From Sarocladium kiliense (taxonomy: Eukaryota > Ascomycota > Sordariomycetes > Hypocreales > Sarocladiaceae), in assembly GCA_030734395.1 (NCBI GenBank), contig JAUZTG010000034.1, forward strand, positions 62,001 to 126,000: 64,000 bases of DNA, in the 5' to 3' direction. Every line of letters begins with the position of its first letter. The first letter of the stretch is position 1. The notes beneath the pieces were generated by a model that ran no database searches, was not told the DNA's origin, and saw nothing but the letters and a program-made list of their open reading frames with translations. This document shows, in pieces, positions 43,450 through 54,981 of the stretch. The position numbers and the translations under genes were made by a program.

Positions 43450-46332
43450 TTATAGCACAAAAGTCTTGAGACCGTCCGGGACCCTAGTAAACCTGTATTT
43501 CCTTCCTCCTTGAGACTCAGACTCAAGTGAAAGGCTCCATAGTTGACAAAAGGCTGACAAGCGAAGTGACTCATGTTGTTGCCCGGGAGATCCTGGTTGT
43601 GGGGAAATCGCCCTATGACCGCGTGATTCACCCACAAACAAGCCTTCAACATAATTGCAGATGTCCTCCAGTACATCCTCAAAGCCAGGAGCGCTCCGAA
43701 CAAGCACTTCATAATAAAACATTGCGCTCGCTCGTTTATTGAACTTCTCGAGTGACGGATGAGGATATAAGCTTCCAAGAAGGGTCGCAAGCGAGCCGGC
43801 GACAGTAACTGAGAGCACGGATAGGATCGTCATGAAATCAAGGCTAGAACCCTTGTAGTGATGTTTTTGGATAAAAACAGGGTCCTCCAGATTAGCGTCA
43901 GTGATGTTCAAATATTTGGCTATAAGATCGATGGTGTCGCGTAATGTATATTGCAATAGCATCAGCTTGAAATCAATGAACGGGTCCATTTCTGTGCTTG
44001 GGGCTGGGAAGAGTTCTTGTAGAGGCTGACACAGTGATGAGCGGTGCCTGTTAATCTGGTCGCTAATAATGCTAGAGACGCTCTCTGCGTCGAACGGACA
44101 AAGATCGAACACGCCCCGGACAAAGGCATCACAGGCCCATTGAAGGGGCCAGGTTGAAGGCTGGGACTATAATGCGCTGCTGTTAGTCTTGAACTTTGGA
44201 TAACCGGGTCGATTCTGAAGTTGAAGTGAAATGAATACCTCGATATCAATGTCTGTTGCAATGAACCCAGCGTAAATAAAGAAGGGATTGCCGAGAATGC
44301 TCGTTGCAAACGTGTTTTTTGACCCCGGGAAGTCATCTCTCATCATCTTGAACACACGGTGAACTCTTCGAGCGTGGCCCATCACTGATAATCTCGTAAG
44401 TGTAATGTCCCGGAGCATCTTAGCTTCGTCGGACGCTGCATCTCTGAAATAGCTACTATAGCAAGCGGCATGTAGCAACTCCGAGGCATACACATCTTGA
44501 TAGTGTCTCGAAATGGACTTCTCAGCTTCCCGAAACCATTCCGCACCAACGATGCGGTAAAATCCTTTTATCTGCGTATAAAGATGGTTTGCTGAGTCGG
44601 AATACAATCGGAACAAAGAAAGACGATTCTCTAATACTGCGAAAGCAATAGTTACTGAGCGTAAAGTCTCGCAGACTCTACGGTGTTTGCTGATGTCGTC
44701 CGATCCTGGTTCTGAATTGAACTGTCGTGTCGGGACGCCTAACATAAATGGAGATGGCGTTTTCGCAGGAGAAATGATTTCTAGCTTGCTAAGAATATCA
44801 GCCACAGAGACCCGTTGCCCTACGCGTGTTAGTATAGAGGTTCCGAACGCTCGTAACCTTGCAGGCACAGACAATACCTTCTCGGACTCCGAAGAAATTG
44901 AGGTTCGTTAGGCCATTGTACTTGTCGCATGTCCACTCCCAAAATGTGGAATGCTTTTCTCTGTATTCCCGGCATCTCGAGCATGGTCGCTGCTCTCCGG
45001 AGCACTATTAATTGCTCAGTGAGATTCTGTAATCGGACCATCTGTATAACGACTTACCGACTTCTTTTTCCAGCTGCATGTAAAGCACGCCCCGCCCGCC
45101 CAAGAAACCTGATCCCGATTTCTCTGGGCTGCCAGAGTCCTTCGGGTACGAACTCTAGATGGCTTTGAAACTTTGGATGCTGAAGGTAGAAGTCCAGATC
45201 CTTTCGACTGCCTTCTTAGCGATAAATCTGAGAAGTTTGCCTTGGGTTTTCGCTTCTTCAGCTGCGAAGACTTGGGTATGTTAGAATCCCCTTCACAACT
45301 CTTGAACACTGGTGTTGTCTCTTGTTCTGTTCCCGGGTGTTGCATAAGCACCGCGCTATCATGGGGAATACCAGTGCTGTCGCTGTAATCAGAGTTCGAA
45401 GCTTGCAATAGTACTGCCTGGCTAGTCACTGGGTGCTCCAAGATGTCTGGCGGCAGTCTATACTCAAGGCCTATAGGCGGCCCTGTGTCTGTGAAGGAGC
45501 TTTCATGCTGAGTGTCAGATAATGCTGGAAATATGGCATTGCCTTGTCCAAATCCGGTGGCTGAAATTGGGTTGTCCTCTCCGCTGCGTGTCTGATGTTG
45601 AACATCAAGTTGAAACATGTCCATCGGCTCCGTACCAAACCCGAAGGCGTCTGACTCAGGGCCATAGCTGACCCAGTCCACGACACTACCTGGGTCTGAC
45701 GTGAGGGCTGCCCCCCAAAAGCTACCCACTCCGTTTCGTGCAGATGTTGAATGCGTTCCAATATCCGTTCCGCCGTGTGAAGGTACCGCAAGGTTGTTAT
45801 CAGGAAACGAAGAGGTAGGAAGAAGACTCAAGTCGTCCGCCGCCGCATTTACGCCTAGGTCGCAGGTGTCAGATGCTGAAGTTCGTATCATGCCCTGGGT
45901 TCCATGTCCTTGTTCATCAACATAAGGCACCTGGGTCCAGTGATCAGCTTGCCATCCTTGGCGACCACACTTGAGATAATTGTCATCCGGAAGGGTTTGA
46001 GGGAACTGGAATTGCCCGTTGTAGGTCATTGGGCTGCTCAAAGGTAGGAGGCTATCATAGAGATGTTCACCCGAGGTGAAGCCTGGATTGATACCGACTG
46101 TGGGTGCCTCTCGTGGATCAGCCATCGCAAAGGGTAAGAGTTCCTCCACTGGCAAAGGTGTATTGAGGTGTTCACTCTGATCAGAAGGTCGAGATCCGGA
46201 GGCGGCTGAGCTGGATTCATTCGGCCTGGGATCCCGGGACCGGACGTGTTCGACAAGATCGCTTGGTTCTGCTTCCCATTCAATCAAGTCGTCGAAATTT
46301 GTCGCCAAGCCAGGATGCTCAGATGATTCCAT
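43450..46332 (-). CDS. Zinc-cluster (Zn2Cys6-like) regulator with cluster in mid-protein
   Basis: Exons 46332-45058, 45004-44878, 44819-44239, 44166-43450; 899 aa. A long disordered Ser/Pro/Gln/Asp-rich first half (about 1-400) leads, after a basic RVRTRRTLAAQRNRDQ, into a zinc cluster: C416, C419, C426, C433, C436 and C451 (CFTCSWKKKS, CSGEQRPCSRC, WTC). The last spacing (14 residues) is longer than the 6-8 of the classical cluster. DKYNGLTNLNFFGVRE follows, a block often seen after this variant in fungal regulators. The C-terminal 450 residues are helical and lack a recognised domain. An intron splits the cluster between its second and third cysteines. The start is ATG 46332; upstream codons are non-ATG. 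Confidence 0.85.
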
Positions 46333-46649
46333 CGTTTCTAGCTGTACGAAACTCAAAGGTTGGAAGAGCACGACAATGGATGCAAGAATAGGGCGGGCTT
46401 CCTCGTGAAGAAAGATGGTGTAAGTCTAAGCGACTGAGTGAAGGCACTGCTTATAGCATCCACGTCCACGAACAGGTAGGGTATGCTTCGAAAGTTCAGG
46501 AGCGTATGATACAACAAGAGGGAAAGAAATATTCACAAAATGATGGAATGGCCTGACGGCCCATTTGTGACCTTTTATATGTTGGCTCGTCAGGCTCCCT
46601 GGAAGCTGAAAGCCTTACGAAATGGGCTAGCGTGCCTGCAACCACGGGC

Positions 46650-46915
46650 AAGGTACCTGTGTACCTCTACCGCCTTTTCGCCCTGCCAAGAAAGATGTAC
46701 CGATGGCTGACAGGTTACTTCTGCCGACACAGAATTCACATCGTAATCAGTCAGGCTGTAAGGTACCCGCGACTTCTCCCGAATTTCAGCGCCCAGTAGT
46801 GGGACGTACATGTCCTGAATTAAGGTACTTCTGCCGCTTTCATGCCTTGAGTTTTCCCGGCGCGACGTGCTCATGTAGATCACATCGCTATCAAAGTGTA
46901 AGAGTACTTCTGCCG
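46650..46915. repeat. Cluster of related short motifs (TACTTCTGCCG) upstream of the regulator
   Basis: The 11-mer TACTTCTGCCG occurs exactly at 46716, 46826 and 46905. Variants beginning AAGGTACC lie at about 46650 and 46760. The five elements are 55-110 bp apart, in the same orientation, 320-580 bp upstream of the start codon at 46332. Confidence 0.45.
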
Positions 46916-47791
46916 ACTCCCGTGGACTCCTGTGGTAAATAGGACGCCACTGTAAGGGCCTGCGACCTCCGTTAGCACGACAGGACGCATCTGCTGTGCC
47001 TTGGATATAAGCTTTATAAAGTACAAGTCGTAATTTCCCAACCTGTTCAACGTTCAGTCAATTTCATCAGACCAGGGCAGTTTCTGCTGGAAGCTCCTAT
47101 CAGCAACCCGAGATGACAAACCACCCCGAGTCCTGGTCTCGCTCAGAGGTCTTGGCTTTTGTTCAACTCATGATCTCGATTATCATACCATTGACAGAAA
47201 TCCTGCTAAGACTTGTCAGCGACCATCCCCGACGGCACCGTTGACGAATACCTTCGGTAGGAGTGGTTCAATTGGCAGCTCGACGTTTTGAATCCTTGCA
47301 CTGGCTAACAGTACTCATAGTTCAGACCTTGACCGAATACTCCACGAGCAGCCCGTCCTGTTCCAAGCTGGATGATATAATCGAAGTCTCAACTGCGCAA
47401 CATACTACGAGTGGCTTTCCCAATGATTGAAGAAGATGATGACGGAACCTGTGCGCCTTGAATGAACCTTCTTCGGCTGATACACCATACTTCTCTTTGA
47501 AGATCTCCACTTACCGGTGACTTTGCGGCCGAGACGGGACATGCCGTCTAGTTCACACTATGACATGGACGGTCAGCGTGACGGATTGCAGCTGGCAGCG
47601 GCCATTATCCTAAGCCTCTAGGGGGTATTGAGACAGAGCCAATACTGGGGCAAGTCTGTTCTGCTTCCTGTACCAAGTCGCAGTCAAGGCACAAGGAGCT
47701 GTCTTTTTTTGTTGTCGGCAGCTCTTAATTGCATAACCAAACGACCCGAACCTCATTTCGACAGTATGTTTGACAGACAGTGAACTTCATG

Positions 47792-48111
47792 TCATTGTGT
47801 GCGAGGGAAAGACTCTTGGTCCCATTGCTCCAAATACTTAATATACCCATGCCACATATGATCAGGCGCGGTCTGTGCCTTGAGCCACACATCATACAAG
47901 CCGACGTTCTCCGACCTGGCCACATAGAACCACGCGCTTAGAAAATTGCATGGAACTCAACCTTGGTAACCTTGACGTGCTTGCTCCGCTTGACAATCGA
48001 CTCTGCGGCCTCAGCTGCAGTAAGGAGATTCCAGTCGGCGTCGTAGGTCCAGACAGGGAGGAAGAGAATTCATCCCTTGAGGTTATGAGCAATGGCGCCT
48101 TTGTCCAACAT
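47792..48111 (-). pseudogene. Decayed coding sequence, family unknown
   Basis: The minus strand reads ILFLPVWTYDADWNLLTAAE, then SIVKRSKHVKVTKVEFHA, and one frame over ENVGLYDVWLKAQTAPDHMW and YIKYLEQWDQESFPRTQ to a stop. A TGA stop precedes the first part, a TAA follows it, and a one-base shift separates the two parts. The sequence is clearly protein-like. I do not recognise the family. Confidence 0.55.
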
Positions 48112-48245
48112 AATGAATATGTTTGGAGGATACGGGGTGACTTGATTGTCTCTGTGTACTATCTGAAGTTCCTGCCCCCCTTGTTATAGTCATGTGGGAT
48201 GGAGTTGACTGAGCTTTTGCTCGGAGCAGAACGAGAAATTGGCGT

Positions 48246-48590
48246 GTGCACTCACACTAATGCGGCCGGTAGCAACTAGTTTGACAACCACAACAATTGA
48301 TATGCATCCATGATATAGCTCTCCAAAGTCAAACCTGCGACAAGTCATCGCTGGAGTACGCCAGATGAGTGCTAGCCACGTGGTGCTCGGAGACCGAGCT
48401 GCGGGACGCTAAAAGCTAGGCGCGGCACCCTGTGCCGATTGGCCGGCCGTCGTCAGCTCTCCAAACAGATCAAAAGTGTAAAAGACCGGACGTCTTCTCA
48501 TCTCCAGATCACGCATCCTCAACCTTCCCTCAGCAACTGGAACCGGAATTGACAGTCATCATGACCAACGAAGAGCCTCAAGGCCTCCGC
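48246..48590 (+). promoter_or_regulatory. MFS transporter promoter, leader and first codons (source of the copy at 42546)
   Basis: This segment is duplicated at 42546-42889. The shared sequence runs from about 315 bp upstream of the ATG through the first ten codons. Confidence 0.7.
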
Positions 48591-50177
48591 AAATCCCTCT
48601 CCACCACCCTCCACCACATCTCCCAAGAAACCGGCCTCACCACCCTCTACCACTCCCCCGCCGACGTCAAACTCCTCTGCCTCCAACGCTTCGTCCGCCA
48701 GTTCGCCTACGGTCAATCCACTCTCATCCTCGTCTCCTTCTTCAACGAGCGCAATGTCTCCCAGGCGCGCATCGGACTCTTCATGACCTTGACTCTGGCA
48801 GGAGACATACTCATCAGCTTCTTCCTCACGCTCTTTGCTGATGCTATCGGTCGTCGGGCAATCTTGGCGTGTGGAGCGGCGTTGATGACGGCGAGTGGTG
48901 TTGTGTTTGCGTTGTGTGGGAATTATTGGATTCTGCTGGCTGCGGCAGTTTTGGGTGTCATCAGTCCGAGGTATGTACTAACGCCATTGCTTATGCTTTG
49001 AGTCGCGATGCTAATGAGTATCGTCAAGCGGCAATGAGATCGGACCCTTTAGAGCTGTTGAAGAGAGCGCGTTGGCTCATTTGACTGAGGCGCATATGAG
49101 AGCCGAGATATACGCCTGGTACAGTCTCATTGGGACATCTGGTGCAGCTCTCGGCATCCTGTCATGCGGATGGCTGGTTCACCATCTGCACCATGATCTC
49201 AAATGGGAACATCTGGCTGCCTATCAACTCATCTTCTACGTCTACGCGGGTATCGGGGTTCTCAAGGTCATCTTGGCGCTCTCACAGAGCAGTGCAGTTG
49301 AGGCAGACAAGCCAGAGACCACAGAGTCTGACGCTCAGACACCGACCCCCAACCAGGAAACAGAACCACTTCTGGGTGACCGCCAGCCAGAGCAAACTGC
49401 GGCAGCAGATACAGCTCGTCCTCAGCCGAAGAAGCCTTGGATCCGGAAACCTGCCCTCCCCAAGATCAGCCCACAGAGCAGGAGCGTCATCGCCAGTCTT
49501 TGCGTCTTATTCGCGCTGGACAGCTTCGCCTCTGGCCTTGCTCCCTTGTAAGTTCATCCGCAAGTCGAAAGCACGAGCACAAGGGTATCATGCTAACTCG
49601 GTGCCTTGTAAGGTCATGGGTGACATTCTTCTTCCGGTCCCATTACGGCATCGAAGAGGGGAAGCTCGGGTCCATCTTCTTCGTCACAAGCATCATTGCT
49701 GCCTTCTCGACCATCGTCGCTGCATCGATCGCAAAGAGAATTGGAAACGTAAAGGTATGGGAATATAAGCTGCCAGATTGCTTTGATTTGTTTATTCCTC
49801 GTACACTGACTCAAATTTGCTTGTCATAGACAATGGTCTTCACCCACCTCCCATCCGCAATATTTCTCGCCCTCATCCCCGTCCCAAACGACGTCCGCCT
49901 CTCAACGCTCTTCCTCATCCTCCGCTCATGCACTCAATCCATGGACGTCGCTCCACGAAGCGCCTTTCTCGCTGCCATTGTACTGCCGCAGGAGAGAACC
50001 GCTATCCTAGGTGTCGTCAACGTTGTCAAGACATTAGCACAGAGCCTGGGGCCGTTCATCACTGGTATTCTGGCTCAGTCGAGCTTGTTCTGGGTTTCGT
50101 TCGTTTGCGCTGGAAGTCTGAAGGCGACTTATGACTTGGGCATTTTGGTCTTGTTTAAGAACCACGAGCGGTCGTAG
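48561..50177 (+). CDS. Major facilitator superfamily transporter
   Basis: Exons 48561-48970, 49029-49547, 49613-49754, 49830-50177; 472 aa. Probably a proton-driven membrane transporter with 12 helices split by a long hydrophilic central loop (about 255-310, rich in Glu, Thr, Gln and Pro). MFS marks visible are ADAIGRRAIL (the DxxGRR loop between helices 2 and 3), GNEIGPFRAVEESALAHLT, AWYSLIGTSGAALG, a basic RSHYG motif, and SMDVAPRSAFLAAIVLPQERTA in the C-terminal half. The substrate is unknown. Introns are canonical and all frames join. The promoter and first codons have a copy 5.7 kb upstream. Confidence 0.92.
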
Positions 50178-50727
50178 GTGCAGACACTATGTGTCCTATG
50201 GTACGGTTGCCGGGGAGGGTGGGAACAGGGAATGAACACGTGAAGGAGCTTTGTGGATGTCTTACATAGATCTTATACAGCAATCGTGCAGTAGTCGCTG
50301 TCTAGGCGCTGTCTGCGCTCTCTGCGATCCGGCTTGCCGGCCATTACACCAGTCGCAAGAACCACCACAGCACAACTGACAGCGCAAAGACTCTCTCCAG
50401 ACGGTTCAAAATACTTCATCGAGTTCATTATAACTATTGTTCTCTTCCAATAATTGCTTCCTCTTGTCCGCTTCCTGCACGTCACTCGGCCCGAGGGTAC
50501 TCCCCACCTGACCCCGACCTCGGACCTCCGACGCCAACCTCCGGCTCCGTATGCCGTGTAACCCGGGCTTGACTACAACTACAACCCATCATCTCATCCC
50601 TCCCATCCTCTCTCACTCCATCTTAAAGCCAGCGCATTGTATTCACGACCTGATTGTTTCGAGACACCACCCAGCCATCCAACATTGATCACTGCTCAAC
50701 CAAACCTCATCTACAAGCCTCAGCATT
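50178..50727. promoter_or_regulatory. Intergenic: MFS 3' flank and CoA-transferase promoter
   Basis: No gene supported. The last 150 bp are C-rich and A/T-punctuated in the manner of fungal promoters. Confidence 0.4.
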
Positions 50728-52182
50728 ATGGCACCCACCACCCTGACCCCCGACAAGATCCTCACTAACATCTTCAAAACCCTCTCTCTTCCCCTCCCAC
50801 TCCCTCCCTACACCCTCACTCAAACCTCATCACCACTCCCCCTTCCCTCCTCCTACAACCTCCCCCTCCTCATCACAACAACAACCCTCCTCTCCACACT
50901 AACTCCATCTCTCCTCCTCTCCCATCGCAACTCCTCCCCTCCTACCCAAATCACCGTCTCCTCCATCCACGCAGCAGCGCAATACCTCTCCGAGCGCCTC
51001 TACACAATCAACAACACCCCCTCCAACGTTGATCGGATCCTCATCGGCGGTCTACATCCCACGGGAGGAAATGGCCACGTACGAATCCACGATGGGTTTC
51101 CCAACCACCGGTCCGGGGCCTTGAAGCTTCTGGGTCTACCAGAAACAGCATCAAGAGAAGACGTCACAGCAGCCTGTCTGACATGGCCTTCCAGCCTTGC
51201 TCTCGAAACAGCAGCTCACAAAGCCGGTCTGCCAATCTACGCCCTCCGCTCTCCAGACGAATGGTCCTCCCATCCACAATCCTCCCACACCAGCTCCTCG
51301 CCAATACTTTTAACCCCAATCCCCTCCTCCTCCTCTTCGATCCCACGTCCTCTCCCCCCATCAACCCGCTGCCTCTCCGGCATCCGCATTCTCGATCTCT
51401 CCCGCGTCATCGCCGCCCCCTCAGCAGGAAAACACCTTGCCTCCCATGGCGCAGACATCCTCTGGATTACCTCCCCCACGCTCCCCTCCCTCCCCGTCCT
51501 CGACCTCGAATTCTCCCGCGGCAAGCGCTCCATTCAACTCGATCTCACCAAGGCCGATGACAAAGACAAACTCATCGAGCTTGTGAAAACAGCCGATGTG
51601 CTTTTGCAGGGCTACCGACCGGGCAGTTTAGCGGCGAAGGGGTTCTCGGCGGAGGAGTTGGTGGAGATTAACCCGAATCTTGTTTATGCTTCACTTTCGG
51701 CTTTTGGGCCGGAGGGACCGTGGGCTGGGAGGAGAGGGTTCGATTCGCTTGTTCAGACTTGCACAGGGATGAACGTCTCTGAAGCTGAGGCCGCTGGGAA
51801 TGGTCAACCTGCCCTTCCCCTGCCCTGTCAAGCTCTCGATCACGGCGCCGGACACCTTCTCGCCTCGGGGATTTGCGCAGCTCTTTACCACCGAGCTACA
51901 AAGGGTGGTGCTTACAAAGTTGAAGTCTCCCTTGCTGGTACGCAGAAATTCCTGGAGAGCATGGGGAGAGTTCCACGTGATGAGGGCTTCAAGTGTGAGA
52001 AGGTGAAGGGACAGGAGAGCTTTCCAGACGAGATCTTTGAGGAAGGGGAGTTGAAAGATGGATTGGGCAGAATGAGATACGTCAAGTCGGCGGCACAGAT
52101 TGAGGGTGCGGAGGTTGGATGGGACAGAATGCCAGGAAACTTGGGACGAGATAAGGCTGAGTGGCTACCAAGACCATTGTAG
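50728..52182 (+). CDS. CoA-transferase family III (CaiB/BaiF) protein
   Basis: Single exon, 484 aa. Family III CoA-transferases move CoA between acyl groups, and related enzymes racemise 2-methylacyl-CoA. A low-complexity Pro/Leu/Thr-rich start (about 1-75) precedes the family region. Conserved marks are GIRILDLSRVIAAPSAGKHLASHGADILWI, LEFSRGKRSIQLDL, ADVLLQGYRPGSLAAKGFS, PNLVYASLSAFGPEGPWAGRRGFDSLVQT, and GAGHLLASGICAALYHR. The middle (about 170-215) is Ser/Pro-rich. The typical GxGF/Asp catalytic context cannot be fixed by eye, so the reaction is unassigned. Confidence 0.88.
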   Translation: MAPTTLTPDKILTNIFKTLSLPLPLPPYTLTQTSSPLPLPSSYNLPLLITTTTLLSTLTPSLLLSHRNSSPPTQITVSSIHAAAQYLSERLYTINNTPSNVDRILIGGLHPTGGNGHVRIHDGFPNHRSGALKLLGLPETASREDVTAACLTWPSSLALETAAHKAGLPIYALRSPDEWSSHPQSSHTSSSPILLTPIPSSSSSIPRPLPPSTRCLSGIRILDLSRVIAAPSAGKHLASHGADILWITSPTLPSLPVLDLEFSRGKRSIQLDLTKADDKDKLIELVKTADVLLQGYRPGSLAAKGFSAEELVEINPNLVYASLSAFGPEGPWAGRRGFDSLVQTCTGMNVSEAEAAGNGQPALPLPCQALDHGAGHLLASGICAALYHRATKGGAYKVEVSLAGTQKFLESMGRVPRDEGFKCEKVKGQESFPDEIFEEGELKDGLGRMRYVKSAAQIEGAEVGWDRMPGNLGRDKAEWLPRPL

Positions 52183-52522
52183 GCTCAAGGCTCTCACGAG
52201 ACTGCAGGAGGATACCCAGCATCACAACTCCCTTCACTCACATCACAATGAAGTCAACGTCTGTACAATGCCATCATACCATGTTCACATTCTTCAATAA
52301 ACCCTAAAAATGGTATGGCCAAAAAGCAAAGAAAAAGCCATCAAAAGCATCATTCCCCAACTTTTGGAACACAAAATGGTATGGATCTCCCTTCCGCCCC
52401 TTCCCCCTTATTGAATACTTTTGATCGGCAAGCAAACCTCAAAAAGAGTCTGCTGCATGATTAGATGCAAGACAACAACAAACACAGATATCCTCTCACA
52501 CACATTGCCTCCCTTGGACCCC
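52183..52522. other. Intergenic between convergent genes
   Basis: 3' flanks of the CoA-transferase and ILV2 genes. No coding signal. Confidence 0.45.
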
Positions 52523-54981
52523 TTAGTTACCGTGCAGACCACATGTCCGCTCCAGCATCAGCTCTCTCCTCTTCTTGTCCTTGGCTAGTGAATAGTTAGC
52601 ATCGTGTCAACAAGATGACTCAAGGAAGTCAAGACTTACCCTCATCCCACACCAGGAACTCATGCAGACCAGAACCAGTGGGCACCATTGGCAGCACAGG
52701 CACCTTCTTGTCGGTCACAACCTCCAGCAGCGCCGGGCCATCAGTGTTGATCAGCCACGTCAGCGCATCCCTCACATCCTCCGGCTTCTCCACCTTCCTG
52801 CACTGCACCTTCATCGCCTCAGCGAGCTTGATGAAATCAGGGTTCGACTGGTGAGTGTGTGCGTAGCGATCCTCGTAGAACAGGTTTTGCCATTGAGTGA
52901 CCATGCCCTGCTCCTCGTTGTTCAGAACAATAACCTTGATGCCGATGTTGAACTGCGCCGCAGTGGAGAGCTCGGTGAGGGTCATGTTGAAGGAGGCATC
53001 GCCGTCGATGTCGATGACAAGGGCATCGGGTTGGGCGACCTTGGCGCCGATGCAGGCGGGGAGACCGTAGCCCATAGTACCGAGACCACCGGAGGTGATC
53101 ATGGTGCGAGGGTGTCTCCAGCGGAAGTGCTGAGCAGTCCACATCTGGTGCTGACCGACACCAGTGGTGATGTAGGTCTTGTCCTTGCGGTCGGCAGTGA
53201 GGTTGCTGAGCTCCTCAATCAGAGTCTGAGGCTTGATCTTGCCGTTGCGGTCAGAGCGCTCGTAGTGAGACAGCGGCCACTTGGCCTTCCACTCGTTGAT
53301 CTTGCCGAACCACTCGGAGCGGTCAGCCATAGACTTGGCTCCGAGGTGAGGCATGAGGTGGCGGAGGTTGGTGGCGACATCGCCCTCGACGGCCTCGGTG
53401 GCCTGAACGACCTTATTGATGTTCTTGGGCATGATCTCGAACTGGACGATTCCACCGCGCTTCTCGGCGGCGGCGGCGCGGGCACCAGGGGCGAACTTGG
53501 GGACGTTGAGGGTGACACGGTCGTCGAAACGGCCACCGAGAGCGATGATCAGATCGGCCTCCTGAATGGCCATGTTGGCGTAGGCAGAACCGTGCATACC
53601 AAGCATGTGCAGGGACTTCTCATCAAGCTCATCGAAAGCACCGAGGCCGTGGAGAGTAGTGGTCACAGGGATGGAGCACTTGTCTGCGAGCTCCTTGAGG
53701 ATCTCAGGACCACCAGGGGACTGGATAATACCCTGACCAGCATAGATGATGGGCTGCTTGGCCATGTTGACAAGGGCGGCAACACGCTTGATAGAATCCT
53801 GGATCTGCCTATCCCGGAGCTCAACAGCGGCGCGAGTAGCAGCGCTGGGCAGGCCGGGGAGGGTGACCTCGGTGGGGATCGCCTTGCGCAGGACACTAGC
53901 CGTGACATCCTTGGGCAGATCGACGAGGACGGGACCAGGGCGGCCGGAAGTGGCGATCTCGAAAGCCTCGTTGATGCGACGGGGGAGCTCGGCAACGTTC
54001 TTCACCATAACGTTCCACTTGGTGCAAGCACGTGAGATACCAACGACATCAGCCTCCTGGAAAGCGTCGCTACCGATGGCAGTGGTGACGACCTGTCCAG
54101 TGAAGACAACCATGGGAGTACCGTCAGAAAGAGCATCCTGCATGGGAGTGATGACGTTGGTGGCACCGGGGCCGGAAGTGACGAGGACGACACCAGGCTT
54201 GCCGGATGCACGGGCGTAACCCTCGGCCATGTGGCCGGCACCCTGCTCATGCCTGGGAAGGATGAAGTCGAAGTGTTTTGAGTTGTAGATGGCGTCGAAG
54301 ACGGGGAGAATAGCGCCACCGGGGTAGCCGACTGTGAAAGAAGAGAATGTGAGCATTCGCGAACGTGGACTAATGCTCTGGGTTATCACATACAGATGTG
54401 CTTGACGCCCTGTCTGAGCATCATCTCGTGAAAGATTTCACCACCAGTCTTTCCGATGAAACTGAATCATTGTAAGTAAATTGTCGCATCTATGGTATCG
54501 AGCTGGAATACGTACGACTCGTCCATCTCCTGTTTCCGCGGGTTGACCAGGGGCTGGACATGGCTCTTGTCGGTGTTGAAGGCGGTAGAGGGGACGGGGC
54601 GGGCACTTCTGGAGGTGGGAAGTCAGTAAGAAGTTCAGCATACACAATTGAGCATCGGAATCGAATAGCAACATATTCCTAGCTCTCCATCGTCGCGACA
54701 TTTCCTCATCGCCAATTTTTCCGCGCTCCTCCGGCGCCGGAGGTTGGGCAAACATCTCCCCACACCGACACCACACGACCTCCAGCTACAACAGCAACAA
54801 CACGAAAGCAATGCATGAAAAAAACATACTGAGTGGCGGTAGCAGCAGTGGCTTGATTCCTGGTGGTAGCAGGGACCTTCTTTGGCCCCTGAACAGCAGC
54901 CGCAGCAGTCGTAGTGGTGAAAGACCGAGTCTGACCCAGGGCCTTGATGGCCCTGGAGGTGTGGTGGCGACTTCGGAGCAT
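52523..54981 (-). CDS. ILV2: Acetolactate (acetohydroxyacid) synthase catalytic subunit, mitochondrial
   Basis: Exons 54981-54830, 54608-54516, 54461-54394, 54331-52640, 52584-52523; 688 aa. A thiamine-diphosphate enzyme that makes the first common intermediates of valine/leucine and isoleucine. The N-terminus (MLRSRHHTSRAIKALGQTRSF, Ser/Thr/Arg-rich) is a mitochondrial targeting sequence. Family blocks: FIGKTGGEIFHEMMLRQGVKHIFGYPGGAILPVFDAIY, HEQGAGHMAEGYARASGKPGV, TSGPGATNVITPMQDA, GSDAFQEADVVGISRACTKWN, GGLGTMGYGLPACIGAKVA, the ThDP-binding GDASFNMTLTEL, NNEEQGMVTQWQNLFY, and the end EAKDKKRRELMLERTCGLHGN. Length equals that of the yeast enzyme. The first intron is long (about 218 nt). Very strong codon bias fits a housekeeping gene. 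Confidence 0.98.

Larger units (their letters stand above)
46333..48560. other. Intergenic with repeated 11-mer and a decayed gene
   Basis: Upstream of the zinc-cluster regulator (minus) and the MFS transporter (plus). It holds a repeated TACTTCTGCCG motif at 46650-46915, a relic coding sequence at 47792-48111 and the MFS promoter (48246 onward). Another minus-strand frame at 47322-47510 has no ATG and may also be a relic. No intact gene. Confidence 0.55.

Noticed and set aside
52662..54035. 457-residue open frame on the plus strand
   Set aside because: It is antisense to the ILV2 coding exon; strong codon bias there keeps the opposite frame open. The ILV2 reading is beyond doubt.
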